Positions 45,114 through 54,472 of a stretch of DNA of 64,000 nt are shown piece by piece. The position numbers were made by a program, and so were the translations under genes. The first letter of the stretch is position 1. Each line of letters starts with the position of its first letter. The DNA lies in the NCBI GenBank assembly GCA_965249895.1, contig CBDFNC010000004.1, positions 682,001 to 746,000 on the forward strand, in the 5' to 3' direction. This DNA is from CBDFNC01 sp965249895 (lineage in GTDB: Bacteria > Pseudomonadota > Gammaproteobacteria > Enterobacterales > CBDFNC01). Under the pieces are notes generated by a model, which worked only from the letters and a program-made list of their open reading frames with translations, searched no databases and was not told the DNA's origin.

Positions 45114-45140
45114 CGCTCGCAGCAATGCGGGCGTTTTTTT
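45114..45140 (+). terminator. Terminator after the transporter genes
   Basis: Stem CGCTCGCA/TGCGGGCG with a GCAA tetraloop and seven T, seven bases after the ATPase 2 stop and ahead of the GH9 gene. It divides the operon into transport and catabolic parts. Confidence 0.9.
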
Positions 45141-45203
45141 AGTAGCCTGCTAAAAACTTATCATCTCAGTAAATCAACCAACAACATTGTGAAAGGAACT
45201 GCC

Positions 45204-46910
45204 ATGCAACTTCTTACCAACCACCTGGGTTACTCGGTCGGCGCTAATAAATTGGCTGTGATTAAAGGCATTGCCGGCCTCAGCTTAGGCCAGGCCAGTT
45301 TGGTATCCAGCCAGAGCGGTGAAGTGGTTTTCTCCGCCGAGGTGAAGGCGCAAGGGCAAGTGGACCAGTGGCGAGACTGGTATTTTTACCAGGTGGATTT
45401 TTCCAACTTCAATCAAACGGGTCAATATTACCTACAGCTTGAAATTGACGGGCGCGTGCAACGCTCTCGCGTTTTTTCGATTGCTACCGATCTTTTATTG
45501 CAAAAAACCCTGTCTGACAACCTGTTTTATTTCAAGGGACAAAGGTGCTCCGGTCCGTTCGACAGCGCAGATAAAACCGTTTCTTTTTGGGGCGCCAGCA
45601 GCCAGACCTTCGATGTACACGGCGGCTGGTACGACGCCAGCGGTGATATGAGTAAGTACTTAAGCCACCTTTCCTACGCCAACTTTATGAATCCTCAGCA
45701 AACCCCTATGGTGGTCTGGAACCTGCTGCGCAGTTACCGTGAACTGGCGGAAAAAGCCGACATCAACAGCGTAAACCTGTGCAAACGGCTGCTAGACGAA
45801 GCCTTGTATGGCGCCGACTACCTGGTCAGGGCACAACATAAGTCCGGCTATTTCTTTATGACTGTGTTTGATAAATGGAGCAAAGATCTTAACCAAAGAG
45901 AGATCTGCGCCTTCTCTACCCAGGAAGGCCATAAGTCCGACGACTGGCAGGCCGGTTTCCGCCAGGGTGGCGGTATCGCCATCGCAGCGCTTGCAGCCTG
46001 CGCCAAATATGCCGGTCACAGCGACTATAGCGGTAAGCAATATTTAACGGCGGCGAGACTTGGCTACCACCACCTGAAGGAAAATAATAAGGCGTATCTG
46101 AATAACGGTGAAGAGAACATCATCGACGAGTATTGCGCCTTGCTGGCGGCCACAGAACTGTATCGCGCCACTCAGGAGGAAATGTATTTAGTTGAAGCCA
46201 GAGAGTGGGCGACGAGATTATCCAGTAAACAGCATAGTGACGGTCAGGTAGACAACTATTGGGCGGCAGATGAGCAGAATAATCGTCCCTATTTCCACGC
46301 TGCAGAAGCGGGCTTGCCTATGCTTGCACTGACAGAGTATGTAGCGATTGAAACATCAAGCGAACTAAAGCAAGAGATCTTCAGTGTATTAGTTAACGCA
46401 GCGCAATTTGAACTTAACATTACCCAGGACGTCATCAATCCGTTTGGCTACGCGCGGCAATATATCAAGGCCATTGACGAAGCCAAGCGCAGCGCCTTTT
46501 TTATCCCGCATAACAATGAGTCCGGTTATTGGTGGCAGGGTGAAAATGCTCGCCTGGGTTCATTGGCTGCGGGTGCAAAAGCGGTAGCCCAGCTTGTCGC
46601 ACCAAGTGAGCCCGAGCTTGCCTCGCGATTACGTGATTACGCCCAGCAACAGCTAAATTGGATCCTTGGGCTCAACCCCTTTGACGCCTGCATGTTATAC
46701 GGCCATGGAGAAAATAACCCGGAATACGTAGCAGGATATCCAAGCGCCCCAGGTGGAATTTGCAACGGGATCACCAGTGGTTTTAGTAATGAAAGAGATA
46801 TAGATCTGGTGCCGGACGCACAAAAGGATGATTTTCTACAAAACTGGCGATGGGGAGAACAGTGGATCCCACATGCGGCCTGGTATATGTTAGCCGTTGC
46901 GTTAGATTGA
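45204..46910 (+). CDS. GH9-family glucosaminidase-like enzyme
   Basis: A 568-residue cytoplasmic GH9 protein without signal peptide, with an N-terminal Ig-like/CelD domain (about 1-95) and an (alpha/alpha)6 domain. Catalytic aspartates are in WYDASGDMSKY (Asp144, Asp148) and the proton donor is probably Glu552 in RWGEQWIPHAAW. Homologues from Vibrio and Photobacterium chitobiose operons (VC0615 type) act as exo-beta-D-glucosaminidases rather than endoglucanases. GAAAGGAAC precedes the ATG at 45204. Confidence 0.85.
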   Translation: MQLLTNHLGYSVGANKLAVIKGIAGLSLGQASLVSSQSGEVVFSAEVKAQGQVDQWRDWYFYQVDFSNFNQTGQYYLQLEIDGRVQRSRVFSIATDLLLQKTLSDNLFYFKGQRCSGPFDSADKTVSFWGASSQTFDVHGGWYDASGDMSKYLSHLSYANFMNPQQTPMVVWNLLRSYRELAEKADINSVNLCKRLLDEALYGADYLVRAQHKSGYFFMTVFDKWSKDLNQREICAFSTQEGHKSDDWQAGFRQGGGIAIAALAACAKYAGHSDYSGKQYLTAARLGYHHLKENNKAYLNNGEENIIDEYCALLAATELYRATQEEMYLVEAREWATRLSSKQHSDGQVDNYWAADEQNNRPYFHAAEAGLPMLALTEYVAIETSSELKQEIFSVLVNAAQFELNITQDVINPFGYARQYIKAIDEAKRSAFFIPHNNESGYWWQGENARLGSLAAGAKAVAQLVAPSEPELASRLRDYAQQQLNWILGLNPFDACMLYGHGENNPEYVAGYPSAPGGICNGITSGFSNERDIDLVPDAQKDDFLQNWRWGEQWIPHAAWYMLAVALD

Positions 46911-46994
46911 TAGTGTATTTTAGGTATCTGTTTGTTTAAGAGGGGAATATCCCTTTTTCTGATCAAAATTAGCGGTAGGAACTAAGGTAGGGAC

Positions 46995-47873
46995 ATGACT
47001 AAAACGTATTTTATTGGTGTAGACGGTGGCGGTACCTCTTGCCGCGCTCGGATCAGGGACGAGCAAGGAACGTTTCTGGGAGAAGGTCATTCGGGAAGCG
47101 CCAACTTACAATTGGGGATCCCCCTTGCTTATGAAGCCGTGATGGAAGCTACGCGAATAGCAGCAGAGTATGCCGGGTTAAATGAGCAAGATTATGCAAA
47201 TATGCACGCAGGTTGGGCACTGGCTGCGGCAGAGCAACCGAAAGAATATGCGCAAATGGTGGCACATCCCCACCCGTTTGCCAGCGTTACCCTGGATACG
47301 GATGCGCACGGCGCATGTTTTGGCGCTTTTAAGGGCGAAGATGGCGCCATATTGATTGCAGGCACCGGCTCCAGTGCATTAATCATTAAGGGAGAGCAGG
47401 CCACATTTCTCGGCGGTCGTGGATTCCCTCTTTCGGACCAAGGGGGCGGCGCTGTGTTAGGCTTACGCGCGCTGCAACAAACCTTACTTGCCTTCGATGG
47501 TTTTACCCCCCCATCCAGCCTTGCCAGCGCGATTATGTCGCAGTTCGATAACAAGCCTGAAGACGTGGTTGTTTGGGCTGAAACAGCTATACCGAAGGAC
47601 TATGGTTCATTTTCACCGCTTATTTTTGAACACGCAATTGGTAACGATCCCATGGCGGTAAGCCTGCTCCAGGAAAATGCAGCTGATATCACTATGTTGT
47701 TGAATGGATTGGTAAATAAAGGTGCGAAAAAAATTGCCCTAATGGGTAGCGTGGGTAAATACATTCAGCCCTGGTTAAACCCGGCCATCAAACAATATCT
47801 TGTTGAGCCTCAAGCCGATGCGATGGACGGTGCAATCATAATGGCGCAACGTGGCCTAACTCAGGGAGCATAA
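46995..47873 (+). CDS. N-acetylglucosamine kinase (BadF/BadG/BcrA/BcrD ATPase family)
   Basis: A 292-residue ASKHA-fold kinase. Phosphate-binding motifs are FIGVDGGGTSCRARI at the N-terminus and LIAGTGSSALI in the middle; the GGRGFPLSDQGGGAVLG segment is typical of GlcNAc kinases. It corresponds to VC0614 and would phosphorylate the free GlcNAc left by chitobiose phosphorylase or hexosaminidase. GGTAGGGAC is before the ATG. Confidence 0.9.
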   Translation: MTKTYFIGVDGGGTSCRARIRDEQGTFLGEGHSGSANLQLGIPLAYEAVMEATRIAAEYAGLNEQDYANMHAGWALAAAEQPKEYAQMVAHPHPFASVTLDTDAHGACFGAFKGEDGAILIAGTGSSALIIKGEQATFLGGRGFPLSDQGGGAVLGLRALQQTLLAFDGFTPPSSLASAIMSQFDNKPEDVVVWAETAIPKDYGSFSPLIFEHAIGNDPMAVSLLQENAADITMLLNGLVNKGAKKIALMGSVGKYIQPWLNPAIKQYLVEPQADAMDGAIIMAQRGLTQGA

Positions 47874-47875
47874 CT

Positions 47876-49753
47876 ATGTCGCTAAATTTATCAATGAAGC
47901 TAGTTAGCAGTGAGAACACCCGCTTTACTGCCGACTTTGTACTGACCAATAACCTGAGCCAGACCTTGTCAGATTGGCAACTGCACTTAAATCACGAGCG
48001 TAAAATAGAAACCAGTCTGTTACACAATATGGAGCTTGTTGCTCAACATGGCAGCTATATTGCGCTTAAGCCACAAAAGGCCATTCCATTAGCGCCGGGA
48101 GAAAGTTTTTCGTTCAGCCTGACGGGTACCGGGCTCGGTATAAAAAAGTTTGATGATTTACCGAAAGCCATTTATCTGAGTCAGTCGAGTGAGGTCTTTG
48201 ACGTTGCATTGTTACCTGTGGATATACCATGTAAAGGGGCGCCACTCACACCAAGTCAGGTGGCGGAAGCCTCCTATTCTATCGTGCCCCAACCGGCTGA
48301 AATAGCCCCTGACGTAGGCACATATCAACTGGGTAGCGGTTTATCGGTATCAGGCGCCCAGCTGTGCAAAACAGGTTTAACACTGTTGGGCGAACTGGCC
48401 CAAATCGAGGTAAAAGAGACCAGCCATGCTGAAAACCTGGCTCTTATCAGCGATAAACTGTTGGCTCCCGAGTCTTACCGGCTCTCTATTAAAGAAAACG
48501 GTATCCGGCTACACGCGTCAGACCATAGCGGCTTCCTGTACGGATTAGGCAGTCTGGCGCAACTTGTCAACAGCGCCGGTGCCAGATTACCCTGCATGGA
48601 TATTTCAGACTCTCCCCGATTTTCCTATCGCGGTATGATGCTTGATTGTGCGCGGCACTTTCATGGCGTTGATAAGATTAAGCAGTTACTCCTGCTTATG
48701 TCCTATTACAAACTAAATATTTTTCATTGGCATTTTACCGACGATGAGGCCTGGCGCCTGGAAATTAAATCCCTTCCACAGCTAACCGAGCGCGCAGCCT
48801 ATCGCGGGCACAACCTGCCTGTGGAAAGCCAATTCGGCTCTGGGCCCGATGCCTATGGCGGCTACTACAGCCATGATGACGTGAAGGAGATAGTGGCCTA
48901 TGCCCAATCCCTCAACATCACGGTGATCCCCGAGATCGATGTGCCGGGTCACAGTCGTGCGGCCATTAAGGCGCTGCCGGAACTTCTGGTGGATTCCGAC
49001 GATAAGTCCCAATACCGCTCAGTGCAACTTTATACCGATAATATTCTCAACCCAGCACTACCCGGCACCTATGAGTTCCTCGATAAAGTGCTTGAAGAGG
49101 TGTGCGATCTGTTTCCTGGGCCCTACCTGCATATGGGCGCCGATGAAGTGCCAAAGGGTGCCTGGGTTGACTCAGTGCGCTGCCAGGAAATGTTAAAGCG
49201 ACACAACTACACCGATGTCGGTGAGCTCCAGGGTCATTTATTACGATATGTACAGGATAAGATCCGCACCAAAGGTAAAACCCTGTTTGGCTGGGAAGAA
49301 GCTGTTCACGGCGATAAGTTGGCAAAAGATGCCGGTATTTGCGCCTGGACCGGCATCGATAACGGCATTAAGGCCGCCAACCAAGGCTATCAGGTGGTCA
49401 TGTGCCCGGCGCAGTATTGCTATTTCGATTTATCAGTTAACAATAAAGTGGACGAAATAGGCGTTTACTGGGCCGGTACCACGGATCTGGAAAAAGCCTA
49501 TAGTTATGAGCCCCTCAACGATCAGCTTACTGAGCAAGGCGCCACTCGTATTCTTGGCGTACAGTGTGCCCTTTGGTCGGAGCTTATCTCCAGTGACGAA
49601 CGGATCGATGCCATGCTGTTTCCCCGCCTGTTAGCGTTAAGTGAAACCGCTTGGAGTCAGGCTCAGCATAAAAATTGGGACAAATTTAGTTCGCGGTTGC
49701 CCGCTCACTACCGGTTCCTTGCCAAACAGGGCGTTCAATATCGACGCCCGTAA
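47876..49753 (+). CDS. Beta-N-acetylhexosaminidase (GH20)
   Basis: A 625-residue GH20 enzyme with no signal peptide, so probably cytoplasmic, which removes terminal GlcNAc from chitooligosaccharides. The catalytic pair is Asp423-Glu424 in HMGADEVP; HWHFTDDEAWRLEI and PEIDVPGHSRA are conserved substrate-site strands. The first 120 residues form a beta-rich domain. It corresponds to VC0613 and starts two bases after the kinase stop. Confidence 0.93.
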   Translation: MSLNLSMKLVSSENTRFTADFVLTNNLSQTLSDWQLHLNHERKIETSLLHNMELVAQHGSYIALKPQKAIPLAPGESFSFSLTGTGLGIKKFDDLPKAIYLSQSSEVFDVALLPVDIPCKGAPLTPSQVAEASYSIVPQPAEIAPDVGTYQLGSGLSVSGAQLCKTGLTLLGELAQIEVKETSHAENLALISDKLLAPESYRLSIKENGIRLHASDHSGFLYGLGSLAQLVNSAGARLPCMDISDSPRFSYRGMMLDCARHFHGVDKIKQLLLLMSYYKLNIFHWHFTDDEAWRLEIKSLPQLTERAAYRGHNLPVESQFGSGPDAYGGYYSHDDVKEIVAYAQSLNITVIPEIDVPGHSRAAIKALPELLVDSDDKSQYRSVQLYTDNILNPALPGTYEFLDKVLEEVCDLFPGPYLHMGADEVPKGAWVDSVRCQEMLKRHNYTDVGELQGHLLRYVQDKIRTKGKTLFGWEEAVHGDKLAKDAGICAWTGIDNGIKAANQGYQVVMCPAQYCYFDLSVNNKVDEIGVYWAGTTDLEKAYSYEPLNDQLTEQGATRILGVQCALWSELISSDERIDAMLFPRLLALSETAWSQAQHKNWDKFSSRLPAHYRFLAKQGVQYRRP

Positions 49754-50261
49754 ACTCGGGAGAATATTCCATCAGACCCGCCAGTCAGTGCGGGTCAGGC
49801 TTGTCCTAACCTAGCGAGCTTGCTGCAACAAAACCAACCCTTATGTGGGAAGACAGTTTGATCAAAATACCGACTAAAACAGCGCTTTTGGGATAGCCTA
49901 TTCCCTCATGTTTAACCAATTTGGCGGCTGAATAGCCAAGCCTAAGTCTGTTCTCAGTACGACAATTACAATAATATCTGATTGAATTTGCAAACTTATC
50001 GCCCATTACGTGCAAACTGGCGGCCTTTCTGACAACTAAGTGGTTACAGATTTGCAAGATACTTTCTAATTGTTTGCAGCATAGCTTTACACGGCTAAAG
50101 CCACTTAACCATAAACTTTAGCTCTGATGCAGGCAACATAACGTACGGCAAATACCCGTCTAGAAAAGGCGGGGCAATTCAGTTCGTAACACTATTTGGG
50201 CAACCAAGCAAAGCTAAAAACTAGAGAGGCATTCACAGCCTCTCTAAGCCAAAATATTTCA
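49754..50261. other. Non-coding stretch after the chitobiose operon
   Basis: A hairpin GACCCGC/GCGGGTC (49775-49781, 49790-49796) lies 22 bp after the GH20 stop and may end the operon, though it has no T run. An 83-codon open frame on the minus strand (49806-50057) has no ribosome site; its Cys/Arg-rich protein could be a remnant of an unknown element. Confidence 0.5.
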
Positions 50262-50501
50262 TCAGCCGCGAGTCGACTTCACCTCACTGACCCAATCACA
50301 CTTTATCCCAGCCTTCTCATGATGCTTATGGATCGCTTCCGCGTTAGGGGCGTCCAGCACGCAATAAATCTTGTTGTCTTTTTCGCTGAACAGGATGTCA
50401 TGGTGAGTGACCCCAAACTCATCAGGCGGCGCATTCTGTAGCTTACTCAACTCGTCCGCTGTAAATGGCTCCATGGGGTGGGTATCAATGAACTTTGGCA
50501 T
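50262..50501 (-). CDS. DUF4242-type small protein
   Basis: A 79-residue protein starting MPKFIDTHPM, with PPDEFGVTHHDILF and a C-terminal HHEKAGIKCDWVSEVKS, the pattern of the DUF4242/SCO4226-like family, small ferredoxin-fold proteins some of which bind nickel. AGGAGGAGGTG stands before the ATG at 50501, an unusually strong ribosome site; a GTG three codons upstream is inside it. Function is unknown. Confidence 0.8.
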   Translation of the reverse strand: MPKFIDTHPMEPFTADELSKLQNAPPDEFGVTHHDILFSEKDNKIYCVLDAPNAEAIHKHHEKAGIKCDWVSEVKSTRG

Positions 50502-50980
50502 GGTTGTCACCTCCTCCTGCCTGCATAATGCATACTCATCGAGCGCCTCACGGCAGGAAATGAAAGGCGTTCGATTCCTACTTTCTCTTTACGTCGGATC
50601 CTCACTACAACAACTATAGAAAGGATAAGTGACATAAGCGAGTGGGCGAGGTTTCAGGATCCCCCCTGTGTCTGGATAGTTAACACCCCACCAGTATAAT
50701 TTGGGTAGTTTAGCCACATTGCAAGCAAACCACACTTCTACGCCTCAAAAGCCGCCTTAAACTGGCTTATAAACAAAAAGCTGGACATCCCTCTTTTTCA
50801 GGCCTCCATTTAAACCAACAAAATAGCGATAACTCAACTTTGTTAAGACGCCACATCAAAGTTTTTTGGTTTCAGGGGGAATGGTTAAGAATCGGCAGTA
50901 CCAACGCATTTATCAGCGTTTAAGGCAAGGCTAGCTCAATGGGTTATTGGCTTGCTAGTTTGTTTCGGTGTTTTCTTACG
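50502..50980. other. Non-coding stretch between DUF4242 gene and transposase remnant
   Basis: No gene supported. It probably contains debris from the insertion next to it, but no terminal inverted repeats were identified. Confidence 0.4.
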
Positions 50981-51340
50981 CTACCCAGGATTCATGCGGG
51001 ACAAGCAGGTTTTCCAATCGTTTTGGTGTCTCTTCCGGTATGTAACCTGTTTTGTCTTCTCGGATCGCCTGTCACAATCTGTGAGGTAAAGGTATTCCTT
51101 GAAGTCAAAGGGAATTTCTCTATCCGTGTCATTCTTTGAGCGGGTAAAAGGCAACAAAAAATGACCTCTTTCTGCTCCCCGGTCCGCGCACTGCTTATCA
51201 CTCGCCATCTTCCAGTCGTCAATTCGTTCATGGATTGAGGTAAATTCCTCTTCTTCCACGGAATCACACAATCCTGCCCTGATTGGGTTTAAATCCACAT
51301 AAACCATACACGCCAATAACTTCGTCTCGTGGCGCAGCTC
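50981..51340 (-). pseudogene. 3' fragment of a REP-associated (IS200-like) tyrosine transposase
   Basis: Reading HETKLLACMVYVDLNPIRAG with the downstream FTSIHERI and LLPFTRS...IPFDFKEYL segments matches the C-terminal part of TnpA-REP/RAYT proteins of Alteromonadales and Shewanella. The catalytic HUH motif and Tyr that lie in the first half are missing, and similarity stops near 51340. It is a truncated, inactive copy. Confidence 0.8.
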
Positions 51341-51403
51341 GTGAAGGCTGTTGGTAGAATCGACGGTACCAATTGATATGCTATTTTAGTTCCATAGTAT
51401 AAG

Positions 51404-51437
51404 GCATAGTTTGGTTGAACTTCATAGTTTGGTTGAA
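51404..51437. repeat. Direct repeat of CATAGTTTGGTTGAA, 19-bp period
   Basis: Two exact copies of the 15-mer start at 51404 and 51423. The second covers the last codons and stop of the minus-strand binding-protein gene, so the repeat arose by a small tandem duplication at its 3' end. Confidence 0.9.
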
Positions 51438-52219
51438 GACTTGTAATAAATACCCTCGGTTGTACCGTCTTTGCTCATGTTTAACAATTCGTCAGCTAAT
51501 TGCTGCGCTATAGAAGGCCCAGCCAAACGGTGCGCTTGATTTTCTAACTCAAGCGGCTCTGAAATGTTAAACTTCGGGTTGTCATTTAAAGATATATGTT
51601 TCGACCTTTTCGAGAACCCCAGGCTCATCGGGTACAACTTTCCGCAGCAACGGTGTAGTTTGAGTTCCCGATCTTGACTCAGTTTCATGTAGTAGACTAA
51701 CGAAACAAAATTATAGACATAGAAATCAGCGCGTTTCGCTTTAATCATTTCTGCAGCGTGGGCAATTGAAAGCTCTGGCGGGTATTTAATAATCACACCA
51801 GAGTTTTCCTCTAGTTGTTTAGGCCCACCTTTAGCAACAAGTAGTATTCGACCCTTTAGCTGTGTTAAGTCGGTAATATCTGGAAATTCTCGACGAGATA
51901 AACCTGCATAGCCATCCGGTAATCCATTGTTGATATAATGTGTATATTCAGCTCGCTTTTTTGTGATAGTAAATCCGGGATAAAAGTCAATTTCTCCTAA
52001 TTTAAGCCATGATAAAATACGACTTTTACTACTGCGAATGACGTTTAACCGGCAACCGATCCTATCCAACGCCAGATTGTACAACTCCAAATAGAGACCA
52101 CGATTGTCTGGGGCCCCGCGAATAAATGGAGAGCGGTCAGTAGTTCTATACCCCATAGTCAGTTCGCAAGAAAAAACCAAATTACAGGTGAAGAGTAGTG
52201 TTAAAAGCAACCACTTCAT
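51422..52219 (-). CDS. Periplasmic substrate-binding protein (family 3, PBP2-like)
   Basis: A 265-residue protein with a signal peptide ending near LVFS-CELT (residue 17). It has the two-domain solute-binding fold: LYLELYNLALDRIGC near the N-terminus, DFYPGFTITKKRAEY as the hinge-side motif and IAHAAEMIKAKRADFYVYN later. Many such single proteins in Alteromonadales are not tied to an ABC transporter. Ligand unknown; an amino acid is a guess from the family. Confidence 0.75.
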   Translation of the reverse strand: MKWLLLTLLFTCNLVFSCELTMGYRTTDRSPFIRGAPDNRGLYLELYNLALDRIGCRLNVIRSSKSRILSWLKLGEIDFYPGFTITKKRAEYTHYINNGLPDGYAGLSRREFPDITDLTQLKGRILLVAKGGPKQLEENSGVIIKYPPELSIAHAAEMIKAKRADFYVYNFVSLVYYMKLSQDRELKLHRCCGKLYPMSLGFSKRSKHISLNDNPKFNISEPLELENQAHRLAGPSIAQQLADELLNMSKDGTTEGIYYKSSTKL

Positions 52220-52699
52220 TAAGGCTATCCCTGTAGAGCGATTCTTAAAATATAGTCAACAGGAAAGCAAGCAAGGAAATATCATTACTTCATTGCCCTA
52301 GCTGAAAACAAATCATGGAGCTCGGTTAGGCTGACCTTAATGCCATCTAGTTTTCTACAGGCACATGCCTTTAACTCAAAGAATCATTAAGACTTCTTAT
52401 AAAGAGTATGACTTTGTAAGCGACGCAGTGATTATAATCGGCGAAAAAGCATACATTTTTGATCAGGGATTAATATAAACGGCCAAACTATATTGTCTTC
52501 CCACACCTTAATCCATATACAGAACTTCCTTACCGTGCGGCGAAGGGTGAAGTTAGTCTAGTGGTATTTCATCAATGAATTGGTAAGCTGATGGCCAATC
52601 TTAGCATAACGATAAATATTAAAACGCCCGTTAACAGATTGATTTAAGCTCAAATAAGGCTGAGGGCAAGATCCTTGCCTCAGCCATTGTTACTTGGGG
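52220..52699. other. Intergenic stretch before hemH
   Basis: No gene is supported. A stem GGCTGAGGGCAAG/CTTGCCTCAGCC with one bulged G (52658-52685) lies 15 bp after the hemH stop; with a TTATTT stretch beyond it on the minus strand it is the likely hemH terminator. Confidence 0.7.
52652..52685 (-). terminator. Terminator of hemH
   Basis: See the 12-bp stem just past the hemH stop; the T-rich stretch follows at 52652-52657 when read on the minus strand. Confidence 0.75.
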
Positions 52700-53674
52700 T
52701 CAGCCGTTTTCCTTAGCTAAGCTGGCAAACAGTTCAATATGGTCATCACTATCATTAAGGCAAGAGATATAACGGTAGTGCTCTCCACCCGCTTGTAGAA
52801 ATGTATTCCGGTTCTGTTCGGCGATCTCTTCCAAGGTCTCAAGGCAATCGGCGGCAAAGGCGGGACAGATAATGTCTACGCTCTTTACCCCTTTCTCGGG
52901 TAAGCCTTCCAGCGTTTGTTCGGTATAGGGCTGGATCCATTCCTCTTTACCAAACCGAGACTGAAAGCATATCTGATATTTCTCCGGCGCTAAGTCCAGC
53001 TCCTGAGCCAGCAACTCGACGGTTCTATGGCATTGGGTTTCATATGGGTCACCCAGCTCCGAAAAACGCTTAGGAACGCCATGAAATGATAATACCAGCT
53101 TATCCCCTTGTCCGTGATGTTCCCAATGAGAGCGGACGGACTTGGCCAACGCCTGGATATACAAAGGGTGCTGATGATAATCGCGGATAAACACAATTTC
53201 AGGCAGGTCATAGCAATTTTTCAGCGCAGCGGCAACGGTATCAAACACTGCTGCCGTGGTTGATGCCGAGAACTGCGGGTATAAAGGTAATATAATGACC
53301 CGGTTAACACCTTGTTGCTTTAACACATCAAGGCCGTTAGCAACAGATGGTTCACCGTAGGTCATGGACAAGGTAACAGGCCATTTTTGATCCGCCAGCT
53401 TTCGCTCCAACTTGTCCTGCTGCTTTTGACTAATAACTCTTAAGGGGGATCCGTCTTCCAGCCAGATTTGCTGGTACAACTTAGCGACTTTACGTGACCT
53501 AAAAGGCACAATTACACCGTATAACAGGGGTAACCAAAATAAGTGAGGTATGGTGACAACACGTTTATCGGATAAAAAAGGTTTTAAAAATGAGGCAACG
53601 CCAGCGGCGTCAGGTGTCTGGGGAGAGCCAAGATTGACTAGTAAAACCCCAGTAGAATGTTCCTGTCTCGACAT
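52700..53674 (-). CDS. hemH: Ferrochelatase
   Basis: A 324-residue enzyme that inserts Fe2+ into protoporphyrin IX, the last step of heme synthesis. Key parts are GVLLVNLGSPQTPD, SFHGVPKRFSELGDPYETQC (His of the metal site) and CPAFAADCLETLEEI with the catalytic Glu. The ATG at 53674 is chosen over an upstream TTG. No clear ribosome site is seen. A terminator hairpin ends just 14 bp before the start. Confidence 0.93.
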   Translation of the reverse strand: MSRQEHSTGVLLVNLGSPQTPDAAGVASFLKPFLSDKRVVTIPHLFWLPLLYGVIVPFRSRKVAKLYQQIWLEDGSPLRVISQKQQDKLERKLADQKWPVTLSMTYGEPSVANGLDVLKQQGVNRVIILPLYPQFSASTTAAVFDTVAAALKNCYDLPEIVFIRDYHQHPLYIQALAKSVRSHWEHHGQGDKLVLSFHGVPKRFSELGDPYETQCHRTVELLAQELDLAPEKYQICFQSRFGKEEWIQPYTEQTLEGLPEKGVKSVDIICPAFAADCLETLEEIAEQNRNTFLQAGGEHYRYISCLNDSDDHIELFASLAKENG

Positions 53675-53687
53675 ATTCAATTCTTTT

Positions 53688-53710
53688 AAAAAGGGAGGAA
53701 TACCCTCCCT
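53688..53710 (-). terminator. Terminator of adk, directly upstream of hemH
   Basis: Read on the minus strand, AGGGAGG/CCTCCCT (53692-53710) is followed by five T (53688-53692). It is 10 bp after the adk stop and 14 bp before the hemH ATG. Confidence 0.85.
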
Positions 53711-53719
53711 ATATACTCT

Positions 53720-54367
53720 TTACTCGCCTAAGATAGTTACCAGCTGAGTGCTGATGGCGTCAACGGCTTGGGTTCCATCCAGTTTATGGTATGCGCCATT
53801 ACCGGCTTCAGCAGCCTTAGTGTAATAGCTCACCAGAGGTTCTGTCTGCTCGTGGTAGATAGCCAGGCGCTTACGCACTGTGCTCTCTTCATCATCTGGG
53901 CGGATAGCAAGATCATCACCCGTCACATCGTCCTTACCTTCAGTCTTAGGCGGGTTAAACACCACGTGGTAAACACGACCTGAGCCTGGGTGTACGCGAC
54001 GACCACTCATTCTTTTCACGATTTCTTGGTCAGGAACGTCAAATTCAAGTACGAAATCGACTTCAACTCCACTTTCCTTCATGGCGTCAGCCTGAGGAAT
54101 CGTTCTTGGAAAACCGTCCAGCAAAAAACCGCTCTTACAATCATCTTGGGCAATTCTTTCTTTAACCAGGCCGATGATCAAATCATCAGACACCAGTTGT
54201 CCCGCGTCCATCACTTGCTTTGCTTGTAGACCCAGCTCAGTACCTGCCTTGATGGCTGCGCGCAGCATATCACCAGTGGAGATCTGTGGAATACCATATT
54301 TCTCCATTATGAACTGCGCCTGAGTACCTTTTCCCGCTCCAGGTGCGCCTAACAAAATAATGCGCAT
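53720..54367 (-). CDS. adk: Adenylate kinase
   Basis: A 215-residue enzyme for 2 ADP = ATP + AMP. The P-loop is GAPGAGKGTQAQ (residues 7-18); PQISTGDMLRAAIK binds AMP; DGFPRTIPQAD and the LID domain GRRVHPGSGRVYHVVFNPPK follow. Length matches E. coli Adk (214). Confidence 0.97.
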   Translation of the reverse strand: MRIILLGAPGAGKGTQAQFIMEKYGIPQISTGDMLRAAIKAGTELGLQAKQVMDAGQLVSDDLIIGLVKERIAQDDCKSGFLLDGFPRTIPQADAMKESGVEVDFVLEFDVPDQEIVKRMSGRRVHPGSGRVYHVVFNPPKTEGKDDVTGDDLAIRPDDEESTVRKRLAIYHEQTEPLVSYYTKAAEAGNGAYHKLDGTQAVDAISTQLVTILGE

Positions 54368-54409
54368 AAGTGTGTTCCCCTCACATTGTCGTCGTGCTTA
54401 CAAAAATGC

Positions 54410-54434
54410 ATTAGCTTTCAAAAAGAAAGCTAAT
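54410..54434 (-). terminator. Terminator of the GGDEF gene, upstream of adk
   Basis: A perfect ten-base stem ATTAGCTTTC/GAAAGCTAAT with an A5 loop; on the minus strand it is followed after three bases by TTTTT. It lies between the GGDEF gene and adk. Confidence 0.7.
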
Positions 54435-54472
54435 GTACAGTTTTTACCAAAATATAACAAGGTTAACGCCGC

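Noticed and set aside
49806..50057. 83-codon open frame on -
   Set aside because: No ribosome site or recognisable family; noted as possible debris in the intergenic entry.
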